From: Azovibrio restrictus
GTDB taxonomy: Bacteria; Bacteroidota; Bacteroidia; Chitinophagales; Chitinophagaceae
Assembly (NCBI GenBank): GCA_029255605.1
Contig: JANLJF010000049.1
Location: 1-62,995 of the forward strand
DNA: 62,995 nucleotides
Direction: 5' to 3'
Shown: positions 42,474 to 51,081 of the stretch, piece by piece
How the letters are laid out: the number at the start of each line of letters is the position of its first letter
How positions within the stretch are numbered: the stretch's first letter is position 1
Made by a program: the position numbers and the translations under genes
Notes under the pieces: generated by a model
Databases searched by the model: none
What the model was told of the DNA's origin: nothing
Seen by the model: only the letters and a program-made list of their open reading frames with translations

Positions 42474-42590
42474 CTAACACGGAACTTTCTCCCTTATAGT
42501 AGTCCTTGGATGTTTCATAGCGTATTCTTTTTTAACATATTGACCTGTTACAGAATCACGGTATACATACCGGAAACATGGCTTTTTCAT
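42474..42590 (-). CDS. 38-residue basic protein with KEYA motif
   Basis: Frame reading MKKPCFRYVYRDSVTGQYV then KKEYAMKHPRTTIREKVPC. The pattern Y-R-D-S-x-T-G-x-(F/Y)-V-x-K-E-Y-A-x-x-x-P-x-T-T-x-x-E is one I recall from a widespread family of tiny proteins of unknown function, often mis-annotated or skipped. It is flanked by a terminator at its 3' end and is divergent from the terminase-like gene. In this 362-bp stretch without a longer gene it is the only coding signal; the rest (42591-42727) shows no clear element. Confidence 0.6.
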   Translation of the reverse strand: MKKPCFRYVYRDSVTGQYVKKEYAMKHPRTTIREKVPC

Positions 42591-42727
42591 AAATAATAGT
42601 TTTTTCAAGAATGAATATCCATGTTTAAATATGCTGATTATTAGGTGTGAAAAAGAACTGCGGCAATTTTGCCGAATTTCTTTTTCAAGTTTAGCGATTT
42701 GGGGTGCACTTATTTATTTTATTATTG

Positions 42728-42735
42728 TATATTTG
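42728..42735 (+). promoter_or_regulatory. -7 element before the terminase-like gene
   Basis: TATATTTG, a perfect match to TAnnTTTG, with the next base C. A TTTG at 42698-42701 is 26 bp upstream, longer than the usual spacer. The predicted start near 42742 gives a leader of about 15 nt. Confidence 0.5.
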
Positions 42736-42756
42736 CTATAATAAACCTATCACCAA

Positions 42757-43467
42757 ATGAAACAAGGTCACCTCCACTTTGCCAATGCCTATTTGCAGCA
42801 TGGCGATAAATTCAGAGCCTACAGAGAAGCCTATCCTGACATTGAAGAAGGCGACAGCCTGCGTGTAGCTGCCAATCGCCTGTTTCGCCAGCCACACATA
42901 CAGCAGTATATTAATGAGGTGGAAGCACCCCTGCGCGCTGAAGCTATGGCACAAGTACATCATGCCGCGCAACAGCGTATAGGCGATGAAGTATGCACCC
43001 TGCAGCAAAAGCGCTTGGTACTGGCGCAAATGATACTGGGCCACTGGCAGGTGCGCCGCCATGTAAAGCTGAAAGATACCATTGTAGAAGTGGTGGACGA
43101 CCTGGCACCGCATGCCGTATTGCGGGCTATAGAGCTCGATTGTAAGCTGGAATCCGGCAAGTATGCCGCTAAAGACATCAAACCGGTTGAAACGCAAAAC
43201 GCAGCGCCACCGCCACCCGAAAAGCCCGCACTGCCACGTTACGAACCACGCGGCTTCGAAAACATCCCCGGCGACGACCCGCTATGGAAAGGGGTGATAC
43301 TGGTACCTTCCGCAGCAGTCACCAAAGAAACCGGTTTGATTAAGATAGTAGAGGGCGTGCCTGTGTACGAAGACCGCCCCGATATCATTCCCTGGAACCC
43401 GCCGCGGAATGTTCCGGCAAAACCGGAAACAAACGGAAACAATTTACCACCCGCGCTTACAGGTTAA
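42757..43467 (+). CDS. Orphan phage terminase small-subunit-like protein
   Basis: 236 residues. The N-terminal 60 or so residues (FANAYLQHGDKFRAYREAYPD then AANRLFRQPHIQQYINEVE) resemble the helix-turn-helix of terminase small subunits (Terminase_2), which recognise packaging DNA. The middle (KRLVLAQMILGHWQVRRHVKL to AIELDCKLESGKY) fits the second half of that family. The C-terminal 90 residues are Pro-rich and unlike it. No large terminase, portal or capsid gene is nearby, so it is either a domesticated remnant or a chromosomal DNA-binding protein. Function unknown. Confidence 0.5.
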   Translation: MKQGHLHFANAYLQHGDKFRAYREAYPDIEEGDSLRVAANRLFRQPHIQQYINEVEAPLRAEAMAQVHHAAQQRIGDEVCTLQQKRLVLAQMILGHWQVRRHVKLKDTIVEVVDDLAPHAVLRAIELDCKLESGKYAAKDIKPVETQNAAPPPPEKPALPRYEPRGFENIPGDDPLWKGVILVPSAAVTKETGLIKIVEGVPVYEDRPDIIPWNPPRNVPAKPETNGNNLPPALTG

Positions 43468-43542
43468 TGGCATCCGGATAGTGGAAACGCATCACCCCCT
43501 TGGCATAAATTTTAGGCATAGTCAATATAGCCACACTCAATG

Positions 43543-43572
43543 CTTGCAGCCCGTTAAATGCTCGTAGCTTTG
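43543..43572 (+). promoter_or_regulatory. Promoter of the NADH dehydrogenase gene
   Basis: CTTG (43543-43546, one mismatch to TTTG), an 18-bp spacer and a perfect TAGCTTTG (43565-43572). Predicted start near 43579, leader about 30 nt before the ATG at 43609. Confidence 0.65.
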
Positions 43573-43608
43573 CGGCGCAATCAATGCCCCCACATAAAAA
43601 TCAACCGT

Positions 43609-44946
43609 ATGAGATCACAAACGACCAACAAGAAGATAGTGATACTGGGTGGTGGGTTCGCCGGCCTGCAATTGGCCAAGAACATCAGGAATAGTGAATA
43701 CGAGATCACACTGATAGACCAATACAATTTTCATCAGTTTCAGCCGCTGTTTTACCAGGTAGCTACGGCCCGCCTTGAGCCGAGTGCCATATCCTTTCCT
43801 CTGCGCAAGGTCTTCCAGCGAAAGCATAATGTGCATGTACGGGTAGCGCGGATAACGGGTGTAGATATGGATAGCAAACAGGTGCTGACCGATGATGAGA
43901 CATTTCATTACGATTACCTGGTAATAGCCACCGGCTGCACTACCAATTTCTTTGGCAATAAGAATATAGAGCGCTATGCCTTCCCTATGAAGTCGACCCC
44001 CGAAGCTATTACGCTGCGCAATCGCATCCTGCTCAATTTTGAAGATGCCATCAACGCATCGCCCGAAGAGCTGGAACGTATTATGAACATTGTAGTAGTG
44101 GGTGGTGGCCCTACGGGTGTAGAGCTTTCCGGTTCGCTGGCCGAAATGAAAAGAAACGTATTACCGCGCGATTATCCTGATATGGATTTCTCGCGCCTCA
44201 ATATATACCTGCTGGAAGGCAGCAATGCTACACTGGCAGTCATGAGCCCCGTATCGCAGCGCAAATCGCAGGAATACCTGGAACGCCTGGGCGTAAAGGT
44301 ATGGACCAATGCACTGCTCAGCGATTATGATGGTAAGGTAGCCACGCTGAAAGATGGCCGTACCATTCCTACCCGCAACCTGGTATGGGCGGCCGGTGTG
44401 ATGGGCAATGTGCCGAAGGGTGTGCCCGAAAGCCTGCTGGTAAGGGGCAATCGTATTAAGGTAGATGCATACAGCCGCCTTATGGGCAGCGATAGTGTCT
44501 TTGCCCTGGGCGATGTGTCTTATATGGAAACGCCGGAATGGCCTAAAGGCCACCCGCAACTGGCCAATGTTGCCAACAACCAGGCGAAACATTTGGCAAC
44601 AAATCTCAAGCGTTTGCTGGATGGCGGCGAAATGCGTCCCTTCAAGTATAAATCGCCCGGCACTATGGCCACGGTAGGTAAGCGTAAAGCCGTGGTCGAT
44701 CTGCCCTTTATGAGCTTCCAGGGTGTGTTTGCATGGCTTACATGGATGTTTCTGCACCTGATGCTGATACTGAATGCCAAGAACAGGCTGTTCACCTTCA
44801 TCAACTGGGCCATCAGCTATATTACCAACGATACCACCTTGCGCCTGATACTCTTACCCACCCGCAAGCAGGTAGAAATGGCAATAGAGCACCATGAATT
44901 AAGTGTAGATGCGAATAAACCTGCAGAAGTTAAGCAGCCTTCGTAG
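43609..44946 (+). CDS. ndh: Type II NADH dehydrogenase (NDH-2)
   Basis: 445 residues; single-subunit, non-proton-pumping NADH:quinone oxidoreductase on the inner membrane face. FAD loop GGGFAG (14-19), then the second Rossmann motif IVVVGGGPTGVELSG for NADH, and the GDVSYM FAD-contact near the end of the dinucleotide domains. The C-terminal region (PFKYKSPGTMATVGKRKAVVDLPF and ILLPTRKQVEMAIEHH) is the membrane-binding part of the family. The ATG at 43609 is chosen; 17 residues upstream in frame are not family-like. A 17-bp overlap with the convergent gene at its 3' end. Confidence 0.92.
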   Translation: MRSQTTNKKIVILGGGFAGLQLAKNIRNSEYEITLIDQYNFHQFQPLFYQVATARLEPSAISFPLRKVFQRKHNVHVRVARITGVDMDSKQVLTDDETFHYDYLVIATGCTTNFFGNKNIERYAFPMKSTPEAITLRNRILLNFEDAINASPEELERIMNIVVVGGGPTGVELSGSLAEMKRNVLPRDYPDMDFSRLNIYLLEGSNATLAVMSPVSQRKSQEYLERLGVKVWTNALLSDYDGKVATLKDGRTIPTRNLVWAAGVMGNVPKGVPESLLVRGNRIKVDAYSRLMGSDSVFALGDVSYMETPEWPKGHPQLANVANNQAKHLATNLKRLLDGGEMRPFKYKSPGTMATVGKRKAVVDLPFMSFQGVFAWLTWMFLHLMLILNAKNRLFTFINWAISYITNDTTLRLILLPTRKQVEMAIEHHELSVDANKPAEVKQPS

Positions 44947-45646
44947 CTATGTGTTTTACAAGGGCCCGCTTGGCTATCGGTAACAGTGTTTCATTCAGAG
45001 GTATGGTTAGCGGGTATTCTATACTATACACCGCGGGGTAGGGCAGGGTTCGTATCTTACGTATGATGTCGCGCTTGATGTTTTCATACGTATTCACGAT
45101 GTTCTTCTGCCAGCTATCTATATACTCCATACGGATGCCTTTATAATTGGCGTCCTTATGTTCAAATAAAGTGATGGTATAGCTGTATGCATGTATCTCG
45201 CCGTGGTTGCCATAGCGCAGCAGCATATAGCCTTCGTTCTTGTATAGCGGTATAATGCCCACGGGCGCTATCTCCAGTTGTTGTTCCACCAGCTCATAGA
45301 TACCCGCACCATTATCCAATGTCCCTTTCATCTGCTCTATGGCATATTGGGTAATGCTTTCCAGTTCTTTCATCAGTTCATCATCCTGCAGCATCTGCTC
45401 ATATACCAGTGTCACTTTCTGCATGTCCACATGCGTCAGTTGCCTTGGAAAGTTGTCTTGCAGGAAACGCTTATTATCCCTGAAAGATACCAGGTTGTTA
45501 TAGTGGAAAACCACATCGGCCAGTTGGGGGTATAGCTTCGTTTGATTGAAGCAGTTATTCACCTCTTTCAGGTAAGCCAGCAGGCGGTATTTCTGCAGTT
45601 CAAAATCAATGTACCCTTCTAAAAACCATGTTTCGCTCAGTGTCAT
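44930..45646 (-). CDS. Conserved Bacteroidota hypothetical protein
   Basis: 238 residues, soluble, mostly helical, no signal peptide. The beginning MTLSETWFLEGYIDFELQKYRLLAYLKEV is a recognisable Bacteroidota-restricted pattern (from memory), followed by QLADVVFHYNNLVSFRDNKR. The C-terminal part contains Thr/Arg motifs (IKRDIIRKIRTLPYPAVYSIEYPL). The start at 45646 is chosen over an upstream extension that has no ATG and no family similarity. Function unknown. Confidence 0.7.
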   Translation of the reverse strand: MTLSETWFLEGYIDFELQKYRLLAYLKEVNNCFNQTKLYPQLADVVFHYNNLVSFRDNKRFLQDNFPRQLTHVDMQKVTLVYEQMLQDDELMKELESITQYAIEQMKGTLDNGAGIYELVEQQLEIAPVGIIPLYKNEGYMLLRYGNHGEIHAYSYTITLFEHKDANYKGIRMEYIDSWQKNIVNTYENIKRDIIRKIRTLPYPAVYSIEYPLTIPLNETLLPIAKRALVKHIATKAA

Positions 45647-45754
45647 AGCCTTTGATTTTTTGCTTATTCTAAATATAACAAAACAAAGACAATGCCACAA
45701 GCACCCATGCTACATATGGCTGCAGGATGACACATAGAAGATGGTGTTAAAAAT

Positions 45755-46150
45755 TTAACCCAATGTGGTTTGTATATATATAGGGTGGGTGAGCATCTCG
45801 TGTACAGGGCATTTATTAGCTATGGCTAACAGTCGGGCTATCTGTTGTTCGTCCAGCAGGCCGGTAAGTAATATCCGGCGCGTCATTTGGGTTTCGTTCT
45901 TTTCTTTATCGCGCTCTATGGTGATGTGTGCTTCTACTTTATCCAGCGGCCATTGTTTACGGTCGGCATACATACGCAGCGTGATGCAGGTGCAAGCCCC
46001 AAGCGATGCTGCTAACAGTTCTTCCGGCGCAGGGCCCATATCTGCACCACCCACAGCTTCCGGCTCATCAGAAAAAAGGTTTTTGCCTGTGGGTGTTACG
46101 ATGTGTGTGATGTAGTGGTCTTTCCCTATCGTCGCTGTTACCTGTTTCAT
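45755..46150 (-). CDS. OsmC family protein (second copy)
   Basis: 131 residues, OsmC/Ohr fold. Redox-like cysteines are C53 and C55 (GACTCITL) and C114 (NKCPVHEML); the CTC pair is an odd doubling at the peroxidatic position. It is a more distant relative of the protein at 10083. A TATCTTTA -7-like box on its own strand (46155-46162) predicts a start almost at the ATG, so its leader could be very short. Divergent from the metal-efflux unit. Confidence 0.82.
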   Translation of the reverse strand: MKQVTATIGKDHYITHIVTPTGKNLFSDEPEAVGGADMGPAPEELLAASLGACTCITLRMYADRKQWPLDKVEAHITIERDKEKNETQMTRRILLTGLLDEQQIARLLAIANKCPVHEMLTHPIYIQTTLG

Positions 46151-46213
46151 AGTCTAAAGATAGGCGTGTAAAAATGGATATAAAATAAGCAATTGCAATC
46201 TGTAATATATTAT

Positions 46214-46246
46214 TTTGGCAGATAATAAAGTATAACACTAACTTTG
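46214..46246 (+). promoter_or_regulatory. Perfect promoter before the metal-efflux unit
   Basis: TTTG (46214-46217), a 21-bp spacer and TAACTTTG (46239-46246). The start near 46253 falls just after the ATG at 46251, so the ATG at 46263 (leader about 10 nt) is the preferred start of the first gene. Confidence 0.7.
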
Positions 46247-46262
46247 CGTTATGCCACGGGCT

Positions 46263-46634
46263 ATGGTCATATTGCTGCTTAGTTCGCTCATCTGGGTGCA
46301 TACCCCGATAGCCCAGCTCCTGAAGGTATATACCCTGGTAGAGCACTATCACGAGCATAAAGACGAGAACAAAGACCTGGGTGTATGGGATTTCCTGGCC
46401 ATGCACTATACGCAAGACACTGATGGCCATCCCGGCCACGACAGGGATATGCAATTGCCCTTTAAGCAATGCAGCCACTTGGTATCTTTTGCGCTGATAT
46501 TCTTCGAACAGGTGCGGGTGGAGATACCACAACAAGCCGCCTACACATTGCTGGCAAAACCATTGTCCCGCTACAATGCTCCACACCATGCTGCTGAGGC
46601 CCTTTCCAAAATATGGCAGCCGCCACGCGCCTGA
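46263..46634 (+). CDS. His/Asp-rich exported protein of the metal-efflux unit
   Basis: 123 residues. The hydrophobic start (MVILLLSSLIWVHTPIA) acts as a signal. It is followed by VEHYHEHKDENKDLGVWDFLAMHY then DTDGHPGHDRDMQLPFKQCSH, a dense His/Asp/Glu cluster plus a Cys. Short proteins of this LPFK-C/H type sit before CzcA/CusA genes in Bacteroidota (from memory). A periplasmic metal sensor or chaperone is likely (inference). The ATG at 46251 is in frame but precedes the predicted transcript start. Confidence 0.7.
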   Translation: MVILLLSSLIWVHTPIAQLLKVYTLVEHYHEHKDENKDLGVWDFLAMHYTQDTDGHPGHDRDMQLPFKQCSHLVSFALIFFEQVRVEIPQQAAYTLLAKPLSRYNAPHHAAEALSKIWQPPRA

Positions 46635-46734
46635 TTTTCTATTCTGATAATACAGGGCTTTTAGCCACTATTCATTTATAAAATCTTTTATCGGTGTGTA
46701 TATAAGCGCCCGGTACTGAAAATATGCGATACTT

Positions 46735-49700
46735 ATGCTAAATAAGATCATTGAGTTTTCTGTGAAGAATAAACTCATTATTATGCTATTCGTGCTGGCA
46801 TTGATAGGTTATGGCAGCTACGAACTAACCCGGCTGCCCGTGGATGCGGTGCCGGATATTACAGATAACCAGGTGCAGGTACTCACCGTAACCCCCGCTC
46901 TTGGTGCGCCCGATGTGGAACGCCTTATCACCTTTCCGATAGAGCAGGCCAATAGTAATATACCCGGCCTTAAGGAAATACGCAGCTTTTCCCGTTTTGG
47001 GTTGTCGGTGGTCACAATCGTTTTCAGTGATGATGTGGATGTGTACTGGGCAAGGCAACAGGTGTCTGAACGGTTGCAACTGATACAGGCCGACCTACCC
47101 CCGGGTATAGGTACACCTTACCTGGCACCGGTTACCACCGGGCTGGGAGAAATATACCAGTATGTGGTACGTGCACAGCCGGGTTATGAACATAAGTACG
47201 ATGCCATGCAGCTGCGTACCATACAAGACTGGATAATACGCCGGCAGCTATTGGGCGTACCGGGGGTGGCAGATGTAAGCAGCTTTGGTGGTTACCTGAA
47301 GCACTATGAAGTGGCCGTAAATGCATCGAAGCTGGCATCTTATAATGTTACCATCAGCGATGTATTCAACGCGCTGGAAAAGAACAACAATAACACCGGC
47401 GGTGCTTACATAGAAAAAGGGCCTACCGTATTGTATATACGAACGGAAGGCCTGGCTACAAGTATCAGTGATATTGAGAACAGTGTTGTAAAACAATTAT
47501 CTGATGGTACCCCGGTATTGATAAGGGATGTAGCAGATGTTCATCTGGGTTCGGCAACACGCTATGGCGCTATGTGCTATAATGATGAAGGCGAAGTAGC
47601 AGGGGCCATCGTGATGATGCTGAAAGGCGAAAATAGCGGCAAGGTAATAAAGGCCATCAAGCAGCGGATAGAGCAGGTACAAAAAACACTGCCTAAAGGC
47701 GTAGTGATAGAGCCATTCCTGGACCGTACCAAAATGGTGAATAATGCCATAGGCACCGTTGAGAAAAACCTGCTGGAAGGTTCGCTGATAGTAATATTTA
47801 TATTAGTGCTCTTCCTGGGCAATGTGCGGGCAGGGTTGCTGGTAGCTTCCATTATCCCGCTTTCTATGCTGTTCGCCATTATTATGATGAACTTGTTTGG
47901 CGTAAGCGGCAATTTGATGAGCCTCGGGGCGCTCGATTTTGGTTTAATAGTAGATGGTGCCGTGATAATAGTAGAAGCTGTGATGCACCGCTTCAGCCAT
48001 TCCAAACAGTTTAGAGATAAAACCCGCCTCAGCCAGGCAGAAATGGATACCGAAGTAAAAACATCTGCATCGAACATGATGAATAGTGCCGTTTTCGGGC
48101 AGATCATCATACTCATTGTGTACCTGCCTATTTTCACATTGCAGGGCATTGAGGGTAAGATGTTCCGGCCTATGGCGCAGACGGTGGCCTTTGCACTACT
48201 GGGCGCATTCCTCCTTTCGCTGACGTATATACCCATGATGAGTGCGTTGGTAATCAGTAAACGCATCAGCCATAAACCCTCCTTTTCAGACAGGATGATG
48301 GAAAAGCTGGAAACCGTATTTCACAAGGCACTGGCAAAAGTGCTGCAGCATACAAAGGTGATGATAGCCGCTGCTTTTTCATTGTTTGTTATAGCCGTTA
48401 TGTTGCTCATGTCACTTGGCGGAGAATTCATACCGCAGTTGGAAGAAGGCGATTTTGCTGTTGAAACCCGCGTATTGACGGGTAGCAACCTGCATACTAC
48501 TATTGAAGCTACACAGAAGGCCGCCGGTATCCTGCTGAATAAATTTCCTGAAATAGAAAAAGTGGTGACCAAGATAGGAAGCGGCGAAATTCCTACCGAC
48601 CCCATGCCTATGGAAGCCAGCGATATGATGGTGATACTGAAAGACAAAAAAGAATGGACATCTGCCAAAACATTTCCTGAAATGGCGGAGAAGATGAGCA
48701 CTGCCTTAGAGGAGGTGCCCGGCATTACAGCCGGTTTTCAGTTCCCTGTGCAAATGCGTTTCAACGAATTGATGACAGGGGCGCGGCAAGATGTAGTATG
48801 TAAAATATTTGGTGAAAACCTGGATACCCTGGCCCATTATGCCAATGAATTGGGCAAACTGGCCGGTTCGGTAGAGGGCGCAAAGGATATATACATAGAA
48901 ACAGTAACCGGGCTGCCACAGATAATCATAACGCATAACCGCGCCGCTATTGCACAATACGGCTTGAGTATAGAGGAAGTGAACCGTGTTGTCAATGCGG
49001 CATTTGGCGGACAAAGTGCCGGCATGGTATATGAAGATGAAAAAAGGTTTGCCCTTGTGGTGCGTTTGGCCGGCAACCAGCGTCAAAGCCTGGCAGACGT
49101 GCAGAATTTGTTAGTGCCTACACCATTGGGTGCACAGGTGCCGTTGAACCAACTGGCTACGGTAGCTATAAAAGACGGGCCTAACCAGATACAGCGTGAA
49201 GATGCCAAACGCAGGATAATGGTGGGCTTCAATGTGCGCGGTAAAGATGTGCAGACCATTGTAAATGAACTGCAGCAAAAGACAGATAAAATAAAACTGC
49301 CGCCGGGCTATTACATCACTTATGGTGGGGCGTTTGAAAACCTTATTGAGGCTAAAAAACGTTTGTCTATCGTCGTGCCTTTAGCATTGGGGTTGATATT
49401 CCTGATGCTGTATTTCGCATTCCATTCCCTTAAGCATAGCCTTATTATTTATACCGCCATCCCCCTATCGGCCATTGGTGGTGCCTTTGCGCTGGCATTG
49501 AGGGGTATGCCATTCAGCATCAGTGCGGGTATCGGTTTCATAGCCTTATTTGGTGTGGCGGTATTGAATGGTATTGTATTGATAGCCGAGTTCCGGCGGT
49601 TGAAAGCGCAGGGTATTACCGACCCCGCAGAAATTGCGCTGCAGGGTACACGCGCCAGGCTGCGCCCTGTATTGATGACGGCTACTGTAGCCTCGCTTGG

Positions 49701-51078
49701 CTTTCTGCCTATGGCCCTCAGCAACGGTGCCGGTGCCGAGGTGCAGCGCCCGCTGGCCACGGTGGTAATAGGCGGCTTGCTTACCGCAACATTTTTAACC
49801 CTGTTCCTGCTGCCGGTACTTTATTTACTGTTTGAAAAAAGAAATATTAAAATGAAACCACAGGCAACTGTGATATTATTGCTGTTAAGCCTTTCGCCCA
49901 TGCTGGCCCATGCACAGCAGCAAATATCGCTAAAGGCAGCTATCGACTCGGCCCTGCACAATAACCTGAAACTAAAAGCCCAAAGGCTAAACACCGATTA
50001 TTATAAAAAGATGCAGGGAAGCGGATGGGATATTAATAAAACCAACGTTACTGCCGAATGGGGGCATGTAAACAGTGCCTATACCGATACCCGCTATGGT
50101 GTTACCCAAAGTATATCCTTTCCGCTTGTATATGTGAAGCAGCGCGCCGTTCTGCACAATGAATGGAAAGCGGCACAGTTGCAAACAGCACTGAATGAAA
50201 AGGAGATCACCCGGCAGGTATCCATGCTTTATAATGCCATCAATTGCCTGTACCAGAAACAGGCATTGCTGGTAGAAGCAGACAGCCTGTATGCAGCGTT
50301 TGAGTATAAAGCTCAATTGAGATATAAACTGGGTGCATCTAATACGGTAGAGAAAGCAACGGCTGAAAACCAGCGTGGGCAAATTCATTTGCAACTTGAA
50401 CAATTGCAGGCCGACCTGAAGATACTGCTCAACCAGTTTGACTACTGGCTAAACACTGATACCACATATATCCCCACCCGGGCATTGCTGAAACCCGATG
50501 TGCCGGTTCTGTCCAATACTACCGGGGGGCATCCATACCTTACCCACCTGCAGTTGCAACAGCAACTGGCCAAAAATCTACACCAGCTGGAGCAGGCCAA
50601 ACTGCTGCCGGATATAACCGGCGGGTATTATAACCAGAGCTTCAGCGGCTGGCAAAAAGTAGATAATACAGAGCGCCTCTATACTTCATCGCAGCGGTTC
50701 AGTTCCGTACAGTTGGGCGTAGGCATACCATTGATATTTGCATCGCAGGCGGCAAGGATAAAAGCTGCAGCAATAAACAGGAAGATGGCAACAACGCTGG
50801 CAGAGGATGGTAAGCATATGCTGGATATGCAGTATGATAATGCCCTTGTAGCTTATAAAAAGCAAGCAGATGCCGTAGTGTATTATGAGCAGGCAGGCAA
50901 CAAAAATGCAGCTGAAATAATTGAGGCTACGGGCAGCCAATATATGCAGGGCGATATCAGCTACCTGGAATATACCATGCTGCTAAACCAGGCATTTGAT
51001 ATCTACAACCGTTATTATGATGAATTAAAGAAACTGAACGAATCCATTTTTGAGATCAACTACCTCATAAAAAATTAA
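46735..51078 (+). CDS. CusA/CzcA heavy-metal RND pump fused to a TolC-type outer-membrane channel
   Basis: 1447 residues. Residues 1-1039 are an HME-RND exporter: N-terminal helix, porter domains, the proton-relay helix (GALDFGLIVDGAVIIVEAV), and 12 helices; they pump cations driven by protons. Residue 1040 (MKPQATVILLLL, cleavable-looking up to MLAHAQQ) begins a full TolC/OEP protein to 1447 (ISLKAAIDSALHNNLKLKAQ, ending in KLNESIFEINYLIK). The ATG of that part at 49852 could also be an internal start. Fused CusA-CusC proteins are known in Bacteroidota. Metal specificity cannot be read from the sequence. It is followed 3 bp later by the CusB gene. Confidence 0.88.
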   Translation: MLNKIIEFSVKNKLIIMLFVLALIGYGSYELTRLPVDAVPDITDNQVQVLTVTPALGAPDVERLITFPIEQANSNIPGLKEIRSFSRFGLSVVTIVFSDDVDVYWARQQVSERLQLIQADLPPGIGTPYLAPVTTGLGEIYQYVVRAQPGYEHKYDAMQLRTIQDWIIRRQLLGVPGVADVSSFGGYLKHYEVAVNASKLASYNVTISDVFNALEKNNNNTGGAYIEKGPTVLYIRTEGLATSISDIENSVVKQLSDGTPVLIRDVADVHLGSATRYGAMCYNDEGEVAGAIVMMLKGENSGKVIKAIKQRIEQVQKTLPKGVVIEPFLDRTKMVNNAIGTVEKNLLEGSLIVIFILVLFLGNVRAGLLVASIIPLSMLFAIIMMNLFGVSGNLMSLGALDFGLIVDGAVIIVEAVMHRFSHSKQFRDKTRLSQAEMDTEVKTSASNMMNSAVFGQIIILIVYLPIFTLQGIEGKMFRPMAQTVAFALLGAFLLSLTYIPMMSALVISKRISHKPSFSDRMMEKLETVFHKALAKVLQHTKVMIAAAFSLFVIAVMLLMSLGGEFIPQLEEGDFAVETRVLTGSNLHTTIEATQKAAGILLNKFPEIEKVVTKIGSGEIPTDPMPMEASDMMVILKDKKEWTSAKTFPEMAEKMSTALEEVPGITAGFQFPVQMRFNELMTGARQDVVCKIFGENLDTLAHYANELGKLAGSVEGAKDIYIETVTGLPQIIITHNRAAIAQYGLSIEEVNRVVNAAFGGQSAGMVYEDEKRFALVVRLAGNQRQSLADVQNLLVPTPLGAQVPLNQLATVAIKDGPNQIQREDAKRRIMVGFNVRGKDVQTIVNELQQKTDKIKLPPGYYITYGGAFENLIEAKKRLSIVVPLALGLIFLMLYFAFHSLKHSLIIYTAIPLSAIGGAFALALRGMPFSISAGIGFIALFGVAVLNGIVLIAEFRRLKAQGITDPAEIALQGTRARLRPVLMTATVASLGFLPMALSNGAGAEVQRPLATVVIGGLLTATFLTLFLLPVLYLLFEKRNIKMKPQATVILLLLSLSPMLAHAQQQISLKAAIDSALHNNLKLKAQRLNTDYYKKMQGSGWDINKTNVTAEWGHVNSAYTDTRYGVTQSISFPLVYVKQRAVLHNEWKAAQLQTALNEKEITRQVSMLYNAINCLYQKQALLVEADSLYAAFEYKAQLRYKLGASNTVEKATAENQRGQIHLQLEQLQADLKILLNQFDYWLNTDTTYIPTRALLKPDVPVLSNTTGGHPYLTHLQLQQQLAKNLHQLEQAKLLPDITGGYYNQSFSGWQKVDNTERLYTSSQRFSSVQLGVGIPLIFASQAARIKAAAINRKMATTLAEDGKHMLDMQYDNALVAYKKQADAVVYYEQAGNKNAAEIIEATGSQYMQGDISYLEYTMLLNQAFDIYNRYYDELKKLNESIFEINYLIKN

Positions 51079-51081
51079 GAA

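Noticed and set aside
42757-43467. Prophage remnant around the terminase-like gene
   Set aside because: No portal, capsid, tail, lysis or integrase gene is present within 10 kb; only a single gene resembles a phage protein.
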